This document shows positions 29,543-41,805 of a DNA stretch of 64,000 nucleotides, piece after piece. The stretch lies in assembly GCA_016710115.1 (NCBI GenBank), contig JADJLN010000002.1:310001-374000 (forward strand), read 5' to 3'. The notes beneath the pieces were generated by a model. It saw nothing but the letters and a program-made list of their open reading frames with translations. It had not been told where the DNA came from and made no database searches. How positions within the stretch are numbered: position 1 is the stretch's first letter; each line of letters starts with the position of its first letter. This DNA comes from Saprospiraceae bacterium (GTDB lineage: Bacteria; Bacteroidota; Bacteroidia; Chitinophagales; Saprospiraceae). The translations under genes were made by a program, and so were the position numbers.

Positions 29543-31978
29543 CAGTTTTCGGACCCCAGACGGCCGGCTTCCTCTTCCAGGCCTGTTTTGCGTTTTCGTG
29601 ATTTGACATTGCTGTTGCCCATATCATAGCTGATACTTAGACTGACCCGCTGGCTGTCCCACCGGCCAGATCCTGCACTGACCAGCCCGTTGAAGGAGGA
29701 CACACCCGACCAGTATGATTCATAGAAGATGTCACTGACATTCAGTCGGACGTTCATCTTGTCGTTCAGGAATCGCTTCTGCAATCCGAGGTCCAGACTC
29801 CAGCTTGGATCGTATGCAAAAACACCGCCCCAGATCCCGGGCCCAGAAAACCAGCCGGAGATTTCCCCCTTGAAGCCGAAGGGCAGGGTAAAGGTGGACT
29901 GTTGATAGATGTTATACGTGAATGCCTGGAGGTCAACGATGGCACCATCACCATAATCCGCCTGGTTGTCCTGGTGCGAAGCACTCAGATTGACGTAGGC
30001 ACTCCACCACTTGGTCACATTGAACGGTGCGCTGATGTTTGCACTCCAGATGGTCTGCTCGGCCAGGTTCTCCCCACGAAATAAAACTCGCTCTGGGGTC
30101 ATCTTCATCCGGACCGATCAGACGGGTGATCTGGTCGCTGGTCTTGCTGTAGGCCACTTTGAAATTGTATCGGTAATTGAGGGTGTAACCCAACTCCAGA
30201 TTGTTGACGATTTCGGGACGCAAGAATGGGTTGCCCTTTTCATAGCTCAGTTGCGACAACTGGTTGTTGAACGGGTTGAGCACATTGTAATCTGGCCGAT
30301 TGATCCGGCGACCGTAATTCAGTGCGAGGGTTTGCTTTTGAGAAAGTTGCCAGGTCAGACCAGCTGATGGAAACCAGTTGGTATAGTTCAATTCCACAGC
30401 CGGTTCCTGTAGCTCGGGCAGGAATGCTTTGAGATCTCCTGTCGCATCCGTGTGTTCGACCCGCAAACCTGCCGAAAAGCTCCAGGTATCGTTGATCGCC
30501 CGGGAATAGTTGGAATATCCGGCATAGACATCCTCGTCATAATCGAAGGTGTTGGAAGTCCTGTCATTCAACACAGGCAACCCGTCCTCCACCTCATAGA
30601 CCAGAAAGGTGTTATCGGAAGCCACCCGGCTACCCTTGGCTCCCAGCGCCCACTTGCCTCCCCACAGATCCTGCTCGTAATCGATTTTGAGTGTCGAAAT
30701 ATTGATGTCTGTCGGTGTGTCAAACTCGTTGATGATCTCGGTCAACAACGTCTGTTCGGATGCATCATAATACCGATTCGGCTGGTTGCGTTTGCTCTCA
30801 TTCCGAAAGAGACCATAATCAGCATCCACGTTCAGGATACGTCCCTTCCGGTTGTCATACCGATAGTTCAGATTGAATGTATTGCGGAATCGGTCGTCTT
30901 CTCCTGTCGTGCTGGCGAGCAGTACGCTGTCGATCTGTGTCGGTTGCTGTTGGCTGGCGATACTTACCCGGTTGAAGGTGGACCGGTCGGCCAAATGCTG
31001 TCCCTGGCTCACCAGAAAGCCGACGGTATGGTGAGCGCCGATGAAGAAGTCGGTACCCAGCCGGGCCTCATAACCTTCAAACTTGTTGCCGAAGCGATTG
31101 ATCTCATCCAGCGACAGCCCGTTCTGCGTACTGGTGAAGTCGATATTGTTGAATCCCTGCCCTTTGTACAGACTGCCATTGCCAAAGATGTTCATCAGGC
31201 CATTCCGGAAATTGCCATTGGCGCCCAAATTTTCACGCAGATATCGTCCCTGGCTGATGTTGCCGTTGATCGACCCGTTGGCACCATGGTTTTTATCCTT
31301 TTTCAGATGGATATCGATAATCCCGGCATTTCCTTCCGCATCGTATTTGGCCCCTGGATTGGAGATGATATCGATCCGATCGATCTGGTCAGCCTGGAGG
31401 TTGTTGAGGTAGGCGGAAAGAGCATCCCCATTGAGTGGCAACAGCTTTCCATCGACATAGATCTGCACACCGGATCGCCCGAGTACGCTGATATTGTCGT
31501 TGTTGTCAACGAGCACACCCGGTGCTTTTCGCAGTAGCGACAGGGCATCCGAGCCGGCGCTGTTGATCGTACCGGAGACATTGAAAACAGTGCGGTCCGG
31601 TTTGATCTCCACCAGTGCTCGGTCGGCCTTGACCAGCGCGGTTTCAAGCTCGATCACAGATTCTGCAAAACGCAGGATACCCAGGTCCAGGTCTTTGTCA
31701 CCGGTGACCAGGACCTCATTCTGCTGGTACTCCGGCAATCCGATATAGGAAGCCTGAAGCCAATAGTTTCCTGCCGGGATCTGGACAAATCTGAACTTGC
31801 CCGTTTCATCTGATGCTTCCGCTTTGACCAGTGTACTGTCAGATGACCGGTACAGTGCCACGTTGGCAAAGATCAATGGTTCGGATGCGGCATTTTGCAA
31901 GGATCCGTGGATCTGACCTTCCTGTGCCAGAAGGGTGAAGCCGAACAAACTGAGGACAAGGGTTAGACAGGATTTCAT
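29542..31978 (-). CDS. outer membrane beta-barrel (TonB receptor-like) protein with carboxypeptidase-regulatory domain (frameshift)
   Basis: About 811 residues. Signal peptide MKSCLTLVLSLFGFTLLAQ, a CarboxypepD-reg-like domain at about 20-105 (GQIHGSLQNAASEPLIFANV, DETGKFRFVQIPAGNYWLQA), then a plug domain with LLRKAPGVLVDNNDNISVLG, RSGVQIYVDGKLLPL and PGAKYDAEGNAGIIDI. A long barrel follows with NYGRRINRPDYNVLNPF and NPFLRPEIVNNLELGYTLN. This is the OMP_b-brl_3 type, not SusC. The frame breaks near 30,085 (PDEDDPRASF...), and the second piece ends KTGLEEEAGRLGSEN. The substrate is unknown and no SusD partner is present. Downstream genes (ddl, PASTA) overlap it or each other, suggesting a cell-envelope operon. 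Confidence 0.88.
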
Positions 31979-32217
31979 AAGCAGGGATTGGTGATAACAG
32001 GTGTGGCGAATATCAGAATCGACAGGATGTACGACGACTGCTTTTCGACAAGTCGACCGATTTTTCAGACGGAATGAACCAGTTGGTTGTCGTTCGCGCG
32101 ACACAAGTATTCAAACGGGCCACACTGGTTCTCCATACGTGCGAATGCCTGCCAGGACCGAGGTGAAATCCGGGTCATTGATTGACTCTGGTCGCAAGGA
32201 CAAAGAGGGATGAAGAG

Positions 32218-32260
32218 ACAAAAAAAACGGAGGTTGGATCTGTTCTTCCAACCTCCGTTT
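32218..32260 (-). terminator. intrinsic terminator of the first reprolysin-like gene
   Basis: A 13-bp stem (AACGGAGGTTGGA / TCCAACCTCCGTT) with an 8-nt loop is followed on the minus strand by a run of T. It lies 20 nt after the stop codon at 32280. The remainder of 31979-32279 holds no gene. Confidence 0.85.
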
Positions 32261-32279
32261 ACGGTGATAAAAATGCCGG

Positions 32280-35200
32280 TTACCGGCTGAGCCGGACCTT
32301 TGCTGTGGCCACACCTTCGGGCAGATTCACCCGAACCGGTACATCCCCGCAGGTGCCTGACCGATCCCGATGCGGGACAGGCCGTTTCCGGTTGCTGTAA
32401 TGTCTGCCGGTACAGGTTGCCCCAGCCAGTTCAGGACCTGGATCTGATCCGGTGCGATGGTCCGATCGGTCAGTCGCAGGTAGAGTTCTCCGGAAGTGGG
32501 ATTCGGGAAGACATCCAGGCCAATGGATACCGGGTCGATGTTTTTTGTTGAAACCGACATGCTGGTCCGAATGGGGAAGCGTTCGATACCAAACCAGCCG
32601 CCTTCGCCATCCTGGACGGTGAAGAGAAAAGAATCATCACCTTCTTCCAGACTGATATCGGTATAGTCGATGGTACCCTGATTGAGGTCGGCTTGTGTAA
32701 ACGTCATGCCGATCAGCATCGCAATGCCGTCTTTCAATAAAATACCTTTCTCAGGCAAGACAAACGGGGTATAGGTCAGTTCGTCAGCTGTATTGTCCGG
32801 ATCCTCGGTCAGCAGGTTCTGGGTACTGACTTCCCTGGTCGCACCGGGCAGGAGAAACAGGGTGTCTTTATGGACAAGGATCGGATTGTTGAGACTGACA
32901 TCTGTACACAGCCGCAAGGTCCATCCGGTGAGTTTGCCACCACCGCCCACGGCGAGGTCCTGGATGATCAGTGTCCATTCACCCTGGATCTCTTCTCCGG
33001 AAATGGCGCTCAGGGGTTCCTCGCTGGCATAGATGCTTCCGAGGCTGGGCGGGCAATTGAAAGGCAATGCCGATTCATCGTTAAAGCCCATATTGATCGT
33101 ACCGGCAATGAACGAACACTGATTGGAAAAGAGGCGAACCTTCGTGCCTTCCGGACTTTCCAGAAATCCGCGTAGATCACCGATCGACTGGTGGGTGCCG
33201 GAGATATTCTGTACCCGAACCTCACTCACCTTCCCCATGGTGGGAATGGTGATCGGACTTTCGATAGAACTGAGCCCCTGGTTGGTGATGCTGATATCAG
33301 TAGCATTCGTGAGATCAGAACAACTCAAGCTGACTGTATGAAAAGCATATACCGGTGCGTCGTCCAGCTGTCCGCAGATATTGGAAGGGATCACCCGCCA
33401 GAAGTAGAGGGTATTGGCGTCCAGGGTCAGGAGCGTCTGATAGGTTGGTTCCGTCAACCCGGATTGCGTTAGGATGGTGGATGCACCAAAGGCAGGGCTG
33501 GTCGCAATTTCCAGCGTGTATGTTTCTGCGTCTTCCTGCTCGATCCAGGCCAATAACGGTGAACTACCAATGCCACTGGCGCCGGAGGGTGGGTCAATCG
33601 CATCCAGGGAACTGAAGTCGCTGCGGATGACCCTCAGTTTTGCCGGACGGATCTGGACCGGCAAGCCATTGGCTTCGCCACTGATCTCCAGGTCATAATC
33701 ACCGCCTTTTGTCACTCCGGCCAGATCGATGGTCAGCGTTGTGGTGGCCGGAGGGGTGACAGTATTCTCAGAGAACGTGGCCACTGCCCCGGGTGGAAGA
33801 CCGGACAGGACGCTGAAGGTGACTTCTTCCGCAAAGCCCAGCAGAGAGGCTGTTTCCACTTCCAGGGTGACGGCATTGGGCACGCAGGCAACCTGCGAAT
33901 AGGGCCGGACATCCAGGGCAAAGCCCGCCTCCAGAGGAGGGAGGATGCGCAAATTGCCGGCTGACATATTGAAGAAAATATTGTCCGCAGCCCGGACCAT
34001 CACACGCGCATTCGTTGCGTTGACCTGTGGAATTGAAACAGAGAAACTCCCTGTATTCGGCACCGGTCAGCCAGCTGGATGGGGAAGGTCAGTCCTCCAT
34101 CAGTCGACAGGAAAATGGACACTGATTTACAGTACACCGGATATTGATCGGTATTGGCAACATCCCACGTCACGGGGACATAGTCGCCCTGACGAACCGT
34201 ATCGATGGAGGAAAAGGAGGTCACCGTAAATGGACCGGCTTCCTCTGTGGCATGAAAGGCAACATCCACCTGATCCAGACTGCCCGCTTCCGCATTGTTG
34301 TCGCGAAGAGATACACGAAAGGTCATTTCACGGGAATAGGTGGGCAGCAGCTCGAACTTGTCATATAGGTCCTGAGCGACCTTGTACATTTTTGGAAATA
34401 CACGGTAGGATTCTGCGACCGGTTTGAAGGACCGGAACAGCGGCGAGGTGAGGATGGGTGATCCTGCATCCGTAATCGGGCCCGTATCGATGCCTTCCCA
34501 ACAGTATGTCAGGTCATCGGGATCCGGATCGGTGCCCGCCGCTTCGAGAATGAATGGTGTGGAGATGGGAATATAAAATCCGTTCGTGTAGGTCGTGCTG
34601 ACGGTCGGTTCTTGATTGTCCGTCGGGATGCTGGTTCCACATTGGGCACCGGATCCGATGCGGACAAAATTCTTCATCTGTCCGAGACTTCCACCGTGAT
34701 AATAGGGATCGGAGTTATTCTGCATGGCATTCTGGCCGCAAGAACCGGCATAGGACATGATGGTCGAACCACTGCCAGGCTCCCAACCCGTGCCTGCATT
34801 CTCATTGATGCATTTGTTGAACGAATGGGAAGCAGCAAACTGGTGCCCCACCTCATGTGCGATCACGCCGATATAGAACCCGTCAAATTTGGGCGTGAAC
34901 AGTCCACTCACACCCCGGGCCTTGGAATTGGTGCAGACAGCCGCCAGTTGAGCCAGACCAACCTGGCCATTCGTGGCGACTCGAATACGTGTCCGATATC
35001 GTAATTGCCGGCAGGAATCAATGTGCTGATAACCGTCGGATTCTGATTGATCATACTTTCTGTATCCCCGTTGGTGTAACCATCGGTAATCGGATCGGTA
35101 AACACGATCTTGTCATTGTCGACAATCAGGTTCAAATGAATGCCCATGTCGATTTCGAGCACGGAGTTCAGTCGATTGACAGCCGTGATGATTTCGGCTG

Positions 35201-35878
35201 ATGCAGCTGCCTTACCCCCATGGAAGCTCGTGTATTCGCCCGTCGCTGCAATAGCGATCCGGTAGGTTTTCAAGGATACGGGCCCGCTGCGAAGAGCCGA
35301 TGCGGGTGGCATCTGAACTGGTTCCTCCGGGTCGAGGCCAGGGATCCTTCGTCAAGATGGCACGTAAAGGAGATGGCATCTGCGGGGTCGGCCCAGTATT
35401 CGTCGAGGTAATACGCGGCATGCACATCGGATTTCTGCAGGAAGACCGGGTCGATCATCCAGGTGCGACCATCCTGACGGATCATCGCATGGAAGCCCTT
35501 GACCGTATAGTCGATCCGTCCGGTACACGTCGGGTCCTCTATCCCGATCACCTTGAATGTTCCCGTTTCTGGATGACGGGCAAAATAGCCCGGTTCTGCA
35601 GCGGGCGACCAGGTCGCTCTGAACGCTATTCGTTCGCCGGTAGGAGCCGGGAGAAAGATGATGGCATTCCCTCCCTGGGGCAGAGCGATGCGCAAGGCGT
35701 CCAGGTCCAGGCTGGCATACGTGCAATGAGCGGGTTGAACCCAGGGATTGTCCCCTTGTGCATTGACCCACCCGGGATCCCGGAGAGTCCAGAAATCTGA
35801 GGGGGTTTGGGAAAATGCAGGGGTGACCAGCGCAGTCAGGATGACCAGGACAGAAAAGAAGGTATATAAGCGGTACAT
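32280..35878 (-). CDS. secreted reprolysin-like zinc metalloprotease with P-domain and T9SS sorting domain (paralog 1; several frameshifts)
   Basis: About 1,198 residues. Start at 35878 gives the signal MYRLYTFFSVLVILTALVTP. A prodomain with AAEPGYFARHPETGTFKVIG and YTVKGFHAMIRQ precedes the protease domain: TYRIAIAATGEYTSFHGG, HEVGHQFAASH (HExxHxxxxxH) and the Met-turn STIMSYAGSC. Then come Ig/fibronectin-like regions, a proprotein-convertase P-like beta-sandwich (SPITIPTMGKVSEVRVQNIS, GEWTLIIQDLAVGGGGKLTG), a cadherin-like stretch (PDNTADELTYT) and a type A sorting domain (LDVFPNPTSGELYLRL). Frames change near 35,290, 34,910 and 34,050 and again near 32,330; the last change restores VRVNLPEGVATAKVRLSR before the TAA at 32280. 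It is exported by T9SS and probably digests extracellular protein. The next gene is a full-length paralog. Confidence 0.88.
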
Positions 35879-35951
35879 GCGGCAGGAATTAGACCTGAAT
35901 AACAATGGAAAAAAGTGACGGTTGGTTCAATATTCGTGTCGTCTGGAAACC

Positions 35952-35980
35952 GAAAACCCCGGTCAGAAACCGGGGTTTTC
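35952..35980 (-). terminator. terminator-like hairpin after the second reprolysin-like gene
   Basis: An 11-bp stem GAAAACCCCGG / CCGGGGTTTTC with a 7-nt loop lies 17 nt beyond the stop at 35998. The T-tract is inside the stem on the minus strand. Confidence 0.7.
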
Positions 35981-35997
35981 AGATCCGATGATGGTGG

Positions 35998-38900
35998 CTA
36001 CGGATTGTTGATCTGCAATTTGCTGACCGCGATCCGGTCTCCCACAGCCACTGGACATAATACAGGCCACTGCTCAGGGAACCGGTCTGGAGGGATACAC
36101 GATCTGTTGTCTGCTGACGAACAGAAACAGGAACGGTCTGTCCCAGCGTGTTCACCACGACCACGTTTCGGATATCCAGCTGCTGGCCGGGGATCAGGAT
36201 GGTGCATTCCTCCCTGGCCGGATTGGGCCAGAGTTGCATGTTCAACGATGCGGCATCCGGGTTCAGGGTCGAAACGGAATTGGTGATCAGGATATCGAAT
36301 TGTTCGATGCCAAACCATCCGCCGTTGCCGTCTTCAACAGTAAAGGTGAAGGCGTCTTCTCCTTCGTCAACACCGCCATGTTCGTATTTCATCAAACCGG
36401 CATCAATATCGTTCTGAGTGAATTGATCACCGACCTCCAGGCCTGTGAATCCATTGTACAGAATCCCGTTCACGGGTGCCTCCACAATGGTGTAGGTCAA
36501 CTCAAGAGGTGGGTTGTCCGCGTCCTGACTGAGGAGTAAAATACTGTTGATCTCTTTGAAGGTACCCGGCTTGAGCTTCAGCGTGTCGTTATTGACCAGG
36601 TAGGGTGCATTCAGGGCCACGCTGGTGCAGAATTCAAGAGTCCAGCCGGTCAGCTTACCGCCACTACCCGCCTGGATGTCCTGCACGACCAGCGTCCAGT
36701 CGCCCTGGATATTATCGCCGGTAAAATCGGCAAGGGGCTCCACACTCTTGTAGGTCTCACCGATTGCAGGTGGGCATGAGTAGGGTGTCTGGGAGTCGTC
36801 AGTAAAGCTCATATTGATATCTCCGGCAATGAAGGAACAGATGGGATTCCACAGCCGTCTTGATTTGCCGTCCGGACCTTTCAGGTTGCCCCGCAGATTG
36901 CCGATGTTCTGATGATTGCCGGTAATGTTCTTGACACGAACCAAACCGACCGGGCCGTTCACAGGTACGTTGACCACGCTTTCGATCGTTGCCGTTGTGG
37001 TCCCTGGAATATTGTATTCTGTATTATTGGACAGTTCATCGCAGGAAATCGTGAGCGTGTGGAAGGCATAGACCGGGGCTTCTGTCCAGGCGCCGCAAAC
37101 ATTCTCCGGGATCACCCGCCAGAAGTACAGCGTATTTTCTGCCAGCATATCGACAACCTGGTATTGAGAAGCGGTGATACCGGATTGGCTGACGACGGTT
37201 GTATTGCCAAACGCCGGGCTGGTGGCGATTTCGACCGTATAGGATTGCGCATCGGCCTGGTTTACCCAGCTCAGCAACGGGGAGACACCGATCCCTCCCG
37301 TTCCGCTCGCCGGGGAGATGGCGTTCAAACTGCTGAAATCACTTTTATACACATCGACAAAACAATTCCGGTAGGCAGTTTCAGCGCCATTCGCTTCTGC
37401 CGTGATCTTCAGTTCGTACAGACCCTTTTGTGTGACGCCAGACAGGTCGAGTGCCAGGGTGACCACTTGCGGCGGGGTAGCCGGGTTGGCACTCCAGTTG
37501 GCAACAGCACCGGGAGGCAAGCCTTCGGTGATGGTAAACGTGACCGGTTCTGAGAACCCGAGCAAACCATTTGTCTCCAGTGTGATCACCGTTGGATTCG
37601 GGATGCAGGCAACCTGCGAAAAGGGTGTCAGATGCAAGGCAAACCCGGGAGAAGTGGGTGGCAGCACCCGCAGATTGGCATTGTTGATGTCGTAAAACAC
37701 ATTGTCTGCCGCTTCGACCATGATGCGGCCGGAAGTGGTGGTGACGATGGGCATGGTAACGAAGAAAGAGCCGGTGTTGGGGACATTGGACGCCAATACA
37801 TACGGGAAGTTGTAGCCTCCGTCGGTCGACAGCTTGATGTTCACTGTTTTGCAGTTGACAGGCCAGACATCGGTATTGCTCACATTCCAGGTGACTTCGA
37901 CATATTCCCGTGACGGACGGTATCGACCAGATTGAACTTGCTCACTGTAAACGGTCCAGCCATGCTGGAAGCCTTGAACGCAACATCCTTCCGGGCGATA
38001 GCTCCGGCTTGCGTGTTGTTGTCGCGCACCGTGACCCGAAAGGTCATATCCCGGGAATAGGTTGGCAATACTTCATATTTCGTATTGAATGCCTGGACGA
38101 CGCGGAATTGCTGGGGAAACCAGCGGATCGAGTCGGATACCGGTTCGAAACTGCGGAATAATGGACTGTTCAGGAGTGGCGTGCCGGCATCGGTGATGGG
38201 TCCGGTATCCATTTGCTCCCAGCAATAGGTGAGGTTGTCATTGTTGGGATCAGTACCGGTCGCGTGCAATTTGAAAGGTGTACTGATGGGAATGTAAAAG
38301 CCGTTTGTGTAGGGGATCTGCACATCAGGTGCGTCATTACTGGTGGCTTCGGGTGTGCCGCAAGTGGAGCCGGAACCCGTGGTCAGGAAGACCTTCATCT
38401 GTTCCAGGCTGCCGCCATGGAAATACGGATCCGATTCCTCTTCAACGTTATTCGGATCACATGAACCGGCATAGGACATAATGGTGCTGCCGCTGCCCGG
38501 CTCCCATCCGGTTGACGGGTTTTCATTCATTTCATCGCACTTGTTGAAGGAGTGCTGGGCGCTGAACTGGTGGCCCACCTCATGTGCGACAACATCCACA
38601 TAAAACGCGTCGAATTCAGGTGTGAAATAGGAACTCATGGCCCGTGCTTTGTTGCCCGTGCAGACCGAGCCAAGGGACGCGAGACCGATGGTACCGCTGG
38701 CGAGCGCCGTGCCGAAAACATGGCCGATATCATAGGCAGAGGCCGGCATGATCGCGGAGATCACTCCCGGATTTTCCTGGATCATGGCCTGTGGATTGCC
38801 ATTGGTATAGCCGTCTGTGCCTGCATTCAGGAAGATCAGGTCATCATTGTTGGCGATGAGTACCAAGCGCACACCCAGATCGATCTCGTAGATCGAATTG

Positions 38901-39592
38901 AGGCGGTTGACAGCGGTGATGAGTTCGGCACTTACTTGCGAGACATTGCCTCCATGGAAACTGGCGTATTCTCCTGTGGTGGCTAACGCCAGGCGATAAT
39001 GTCTGCGATCGACAGTTGCGGACCGCAGTTGGGAAACCGGAGCGGCTGCGATCGTTTCTGATGGATCGACGATCATGCCCATATCCGGCTCGCATTCGAA
39101 TACCGGTTTTGATCCGGGTGAATGATATTGATCCTTGTTGTAAACGGCATAGATATCGGTCCGCCCTTTGAATACAGGGTCGATCATCCACACGTGTTGA
39201 TGGTCTCGTATATAGGCGTGAAAACCGTTGATAGTATGGTCAATCCGACCCTTCACGGAAGGATCCCGGAGGCTGGCTACAAGATAAGTGCCTGTTGCCG
39301 GATGAAGCTGGTAGTAGCCCGGTTCGGCTACCGGACTGAACGTGGCGGTAAATTCGACCAACTGGCCCGCTGCGTCTGGCAGCAGGATAGTGGTAGACTG
39401 ACTTTCTTTCAGTGTCTGGACAAGTTGCTGAAAATCCAGTGTATAAAAATGGCCTTCCTGAGGAAGCACCCAGGCTTCATCAGCTTGTTGGAGAATGCTG
39501 GCTCGGGAAGTCTCCGTCCAGAGGGATTGACTGGAAAGGGGGGCAAAAGCTGCTATGACCGTCAGAGCGGTCGTCAGTAATCGAATCATCAT
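35998..39592 (-). CDS. secreted reprolysin-like zinc metalloprotease with P-domain and T9SS sorting domain (paralog 2; two frameshifts)
   Basis: About 1,197 residues, same architecture as the downstream paralog. Signal MMIRLLTTALTVIAAFAPLS, prodomain (AEPGYYQLHPATGTYLVASL), protease with HYRLALATTGEYASFHGGNV, HEVGHQFSAQH and STIMSYAGSC. Ig-like modules and a P-like domain follow (NVPVNGPVGLVRVKNITGNH, GDWTLVVQDIQAGSGGKLTG). Then EGEDAFTFTVEDGNGGWFGI and a type A sorting domain (LNMQLWPNPAREECTILIPG). The frame changes near 37,880 and again near 36,040; the latter restores VAVGDRIAVSKLQINNP before the TAG. The start is one of two adjacent ATGs (39592 or 39589); the longer open frame to 39814 precedes the signal peptide and is not used. 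A tandem duplication with paralog 1 is evident. Confidence 0.88.
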
Positions 39593-39812
39593 GTAACCTG
39601 GTTCTTGATCAAAGAGGTAAGAAAGTATACACAACAAAAATAGAATATCCCGGTAGAAGGTTCGGTAAAATCCCGACAAGTGTCGGTCAGGTGCGGAAAA
39701 AACCGGGTTAAAGTGGATTTGCACCACCAAACCGGAGCGAAATGAACTGAATTCATGTGAGTCAAAGTGGCCAAATAGCCAAAATGAAGTATTATTGTTC
39801 AAACCATTTGTC

Positions 39813-41669
39813 ATGACACGATCCCGCTTCCTCCTCCTTCTGTTTGCCTTTCTTCCCTTGTACAGTTCCGCTCAGGACATCATGCTCGAACCGGTTGGTT
39901 CCGGATTTGCGCTGCCAGTCGATATCAAGCATGCCCAGGATGACCGCCTCTTTATTGTAGAAAAAGGGGGGAAGATCCGGATCATGGATCTGTCGGGGAA
40001 CGTGGTCCCCACGCCGTTTCTGGATATCGACCCCATTGTCAATTCGACTGCCAACGAACGGGGACTGCTGGGCCTGGCCTTTCATCCGGATTATGCGAAT
40101 AATGGCTACTTTTTTGTGAACTACACCGGGAATGACGGGAATACGCGGATCAGCCGGTTTACCCGCAATACGACAGACCCCAACCTGGCGGATCCCAATT
40201 CCGAGCTGGTGTTGCTGGTGGTGAATCAACCCTTCAGCAACCACAATGCGGGAGATCTGGCTTTTGGCCCGGATGGATATCTCTATGTCGGATTGGGTGA
40301 CGGGGGAAGCGGGGGAGACCCGGGCAATCGTTCTCAGAATCCGGAGGAGTTTCTGGGGAAAATGCTGCGTCTGGATGTGGATGGGTCCATCCCCTATGGC
40401 ATTCCGACGGATAATCCGTTTGCGCAATCGGCCGATACTTTGCCGGAGATCTGGGCGCTGGGATTGCGCAATCCCTGGCGCATCAGTTTTGACCGAATGA
40501 CGGGTGACCTGTGGATCGGCGATGTGGGTCAGGATGCATGGGAAGAAGTGGATATGGAGCCAGCAGGGTCGAAGGGTGGCCTGAACTACGGCTGGCGCTG
40601 TTATGAGGGCTTTGCACCCTATAATACAAACGGATGCGGACCAGCGGACAGCTATGTGCCTCCCGTACATGTCTACCAGAATACCAATGCCATCGGCTGC
40701 TCGGTTACGGGCGGGTATGTCTATCGCGGAAACCAGCAACCGTCCCTGTATGGGAAGTATATCTATACGGATTATTGCACAGGGATCTTCTGGGCCCTCG
40801 AACCGGATGGAATGGGTGGATGGACAAATACAGAACTGGCCAATCTGAACAACCAGGAATTTGCAGCCTTCGGGGAAGATGCATCTGGAGAGTTGTATGT
40901 GGCCGGCCTCGGATCCGGGATCATCTATCGGATCACCACGCCGTGCAGTCTGGCTGGAGGGGCCATTGGCGGATCTGTCTCCTGTCCGGATACTTGTGAC
41001 GGGGAAATCCTACTGGAGATCATCGGCGGGTGTGCACCGTATTCGTTTGTGATCACGGGAGGTGGAAACCCACCTAATGATCCCTGGCCCGGGCTGACAG
41101 ATCTCTGTGCGGGAACCTATTCCATTTTTGTGACGGACTGCAACGGATGTACCCTCGAGTTGATGGCAGAGGTCGTGACACCGGATCAGGTGCCCTTCGG
41201 GATTACCCTGGAAGGAGACACACTGGTCGCAGATGAGGGCTATCTGACGTACGACTGGTATCTGGCTGATACATTGGTGGGGACAACCACCGAGCCGTGG
41301 TGGCTGGCGGGTTATTCAGGAACCTATTCTGTGATCGCACGGGGAAGTGATGATTGTCCGCGACTATCCAATACAGTGGAGGTCCAGTTGTCCGGGTTGA
41401 GCTGGACGGACCAGACGGGCCTGGTCATCTTCCCCAATCCGGTGGCTGACCGGATGACCCTCCGTGCCGGTCGTGAACTGGACGGGGAGCTGATCCTGCT
41501 GGATGTGACGGGAAGGGAGATCGAGCGGGTGGTGGTTCGCTTATCTGCTGGGAATCAGATGGATTGGTGGATTGCAGATCCTGTGCCGGGCGCCTGTTTC
41601 CTGAGGTGGCAGGGAAAAGATGGAATTTCTGCGGCGAGGGGTATATTGTTTTCCGGGAAAATCGATTAA
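39813..41669 (+). CDS. secreted PQQ-dependent sugar dehydrogenase (glucose/sorbosone dehydrogenase fold) with T9SS sorting domain
   Basis: 618 residues, intact. Start ATG at 39813 begins the signal MTRSRFLLLLFAFLPLYSSA; the open frame before it starts only at a TTG. Residues about 20-370 are the six-bladed sugar dehydrogenase domain: RLFIVEKGGKIRIMD, ANERGLLGLAFHPDYANNGY, NHNAGDLAFGPDGYLYVGLG, DGGSGGDPGNRSQNPEEFLG, EIWALGLRNPWRISFD and GGYVYRG. A Cys-rich Ig-like stretch follows (GGSVSCPDTCDGEILLEIIG), then a T9SS type A domain (LVIFPNPVADRMTLRAG). It oxidises aldose sugars outside or at the cell surface, probably needing PQQ. Head-to-head with the second reprolysin-like gene. Confidence 0.9.
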   Translation: MTRSRFLLLLFAFLPLYSSAQDIMLEPVGSGFALPVDIKHAQDDRLFIVEKGGKIRIMDLSGNVVPTPFLDIDPIVNSTANERGLLGLAFHPDYANNGYFFVNYTGNDGNTRISRFTRNTTDPNLADPNSELVLLVVNQPFSNHNAGDLAFGPDGYLYVGLGDGGSGGDPGNRSQNPEEFLGKMLRLDVDGSIPYGIPTDNPFAQSADTLPEIWALGLRNPWRISFDRMTGDLWIGDVGQDAWEEVDMEPAGSKGGLNYGWRCYEGFAPYNTNGCGPADSYVPPVHVYQNTNAIGCSVTGGYVYRGNQQPSLYGKYIYTDYCTGIFWALEPDGMGGWTNTELANLNNQEFAAFGEDASGELYVAGLGSGIIYRITTPCSLAGGAIGGSVSCPDTCDGEILLEIIGGCAPYSFVITGGGNPPNDPWPGLTDLCAGTYSIFVTDCNGCTLELMAEVVTPDQVPFGITLEGDTLVADEGYLTYDWYLADTLVGTTTEPWWLAGYSGTYSVIARGSDDCPRLSNTVEVQLSGLSWTDQTGLVIFPNPVADRMTLRAGRELDGELILLDVTGREIERVVVRLSAGNQMDWWIADPVPGACFLRWQGKDGISAARGILFSGKID

Positions 41670-41715
41670 TTTTGCGACCCTGTTCGGCCATTTCGATGGA
41701 GTAGGGCAGGGAAAA

Positions 41716-41793
41716 GGGTGTTTAGCTCAGTTGGTTTAGAGCGCTACCTTGACAGGGTAGAGGTCACAGGTTCGAATCCTGTAACACCCACCA
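41716..41793 (+). tRNA. tRNA-Val (GAC)
   Basis: Acceptor GGGTGTT pairs with AACACCC. The D-arm TAGCTCAGTTGGTTTAGAGC is standard. The anticodon stem CTACC/GGTAG encloses TTGACAG with anticodon GAC. The T-arm is CAGGTTCGAATCCTG. Discriminator A at 41790 is followed by an encoded CCA. Confidence 0.95.
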
Positions 41794-41805
41794 CAGCACG
41801 TCGTT

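Noticed and set aside
30452..31537. 361-codon plus-strand open frame
   Set aside because: Antisense to the TonB-receptor-like gene, whose domains are certain; composition is that of a shadow.
39592..39814. N-terminal extension of the second reprolysin-like protease
   Set aside because: The signal peptide begins at 39592/39589; upstream codons have no secretory or conserved character.
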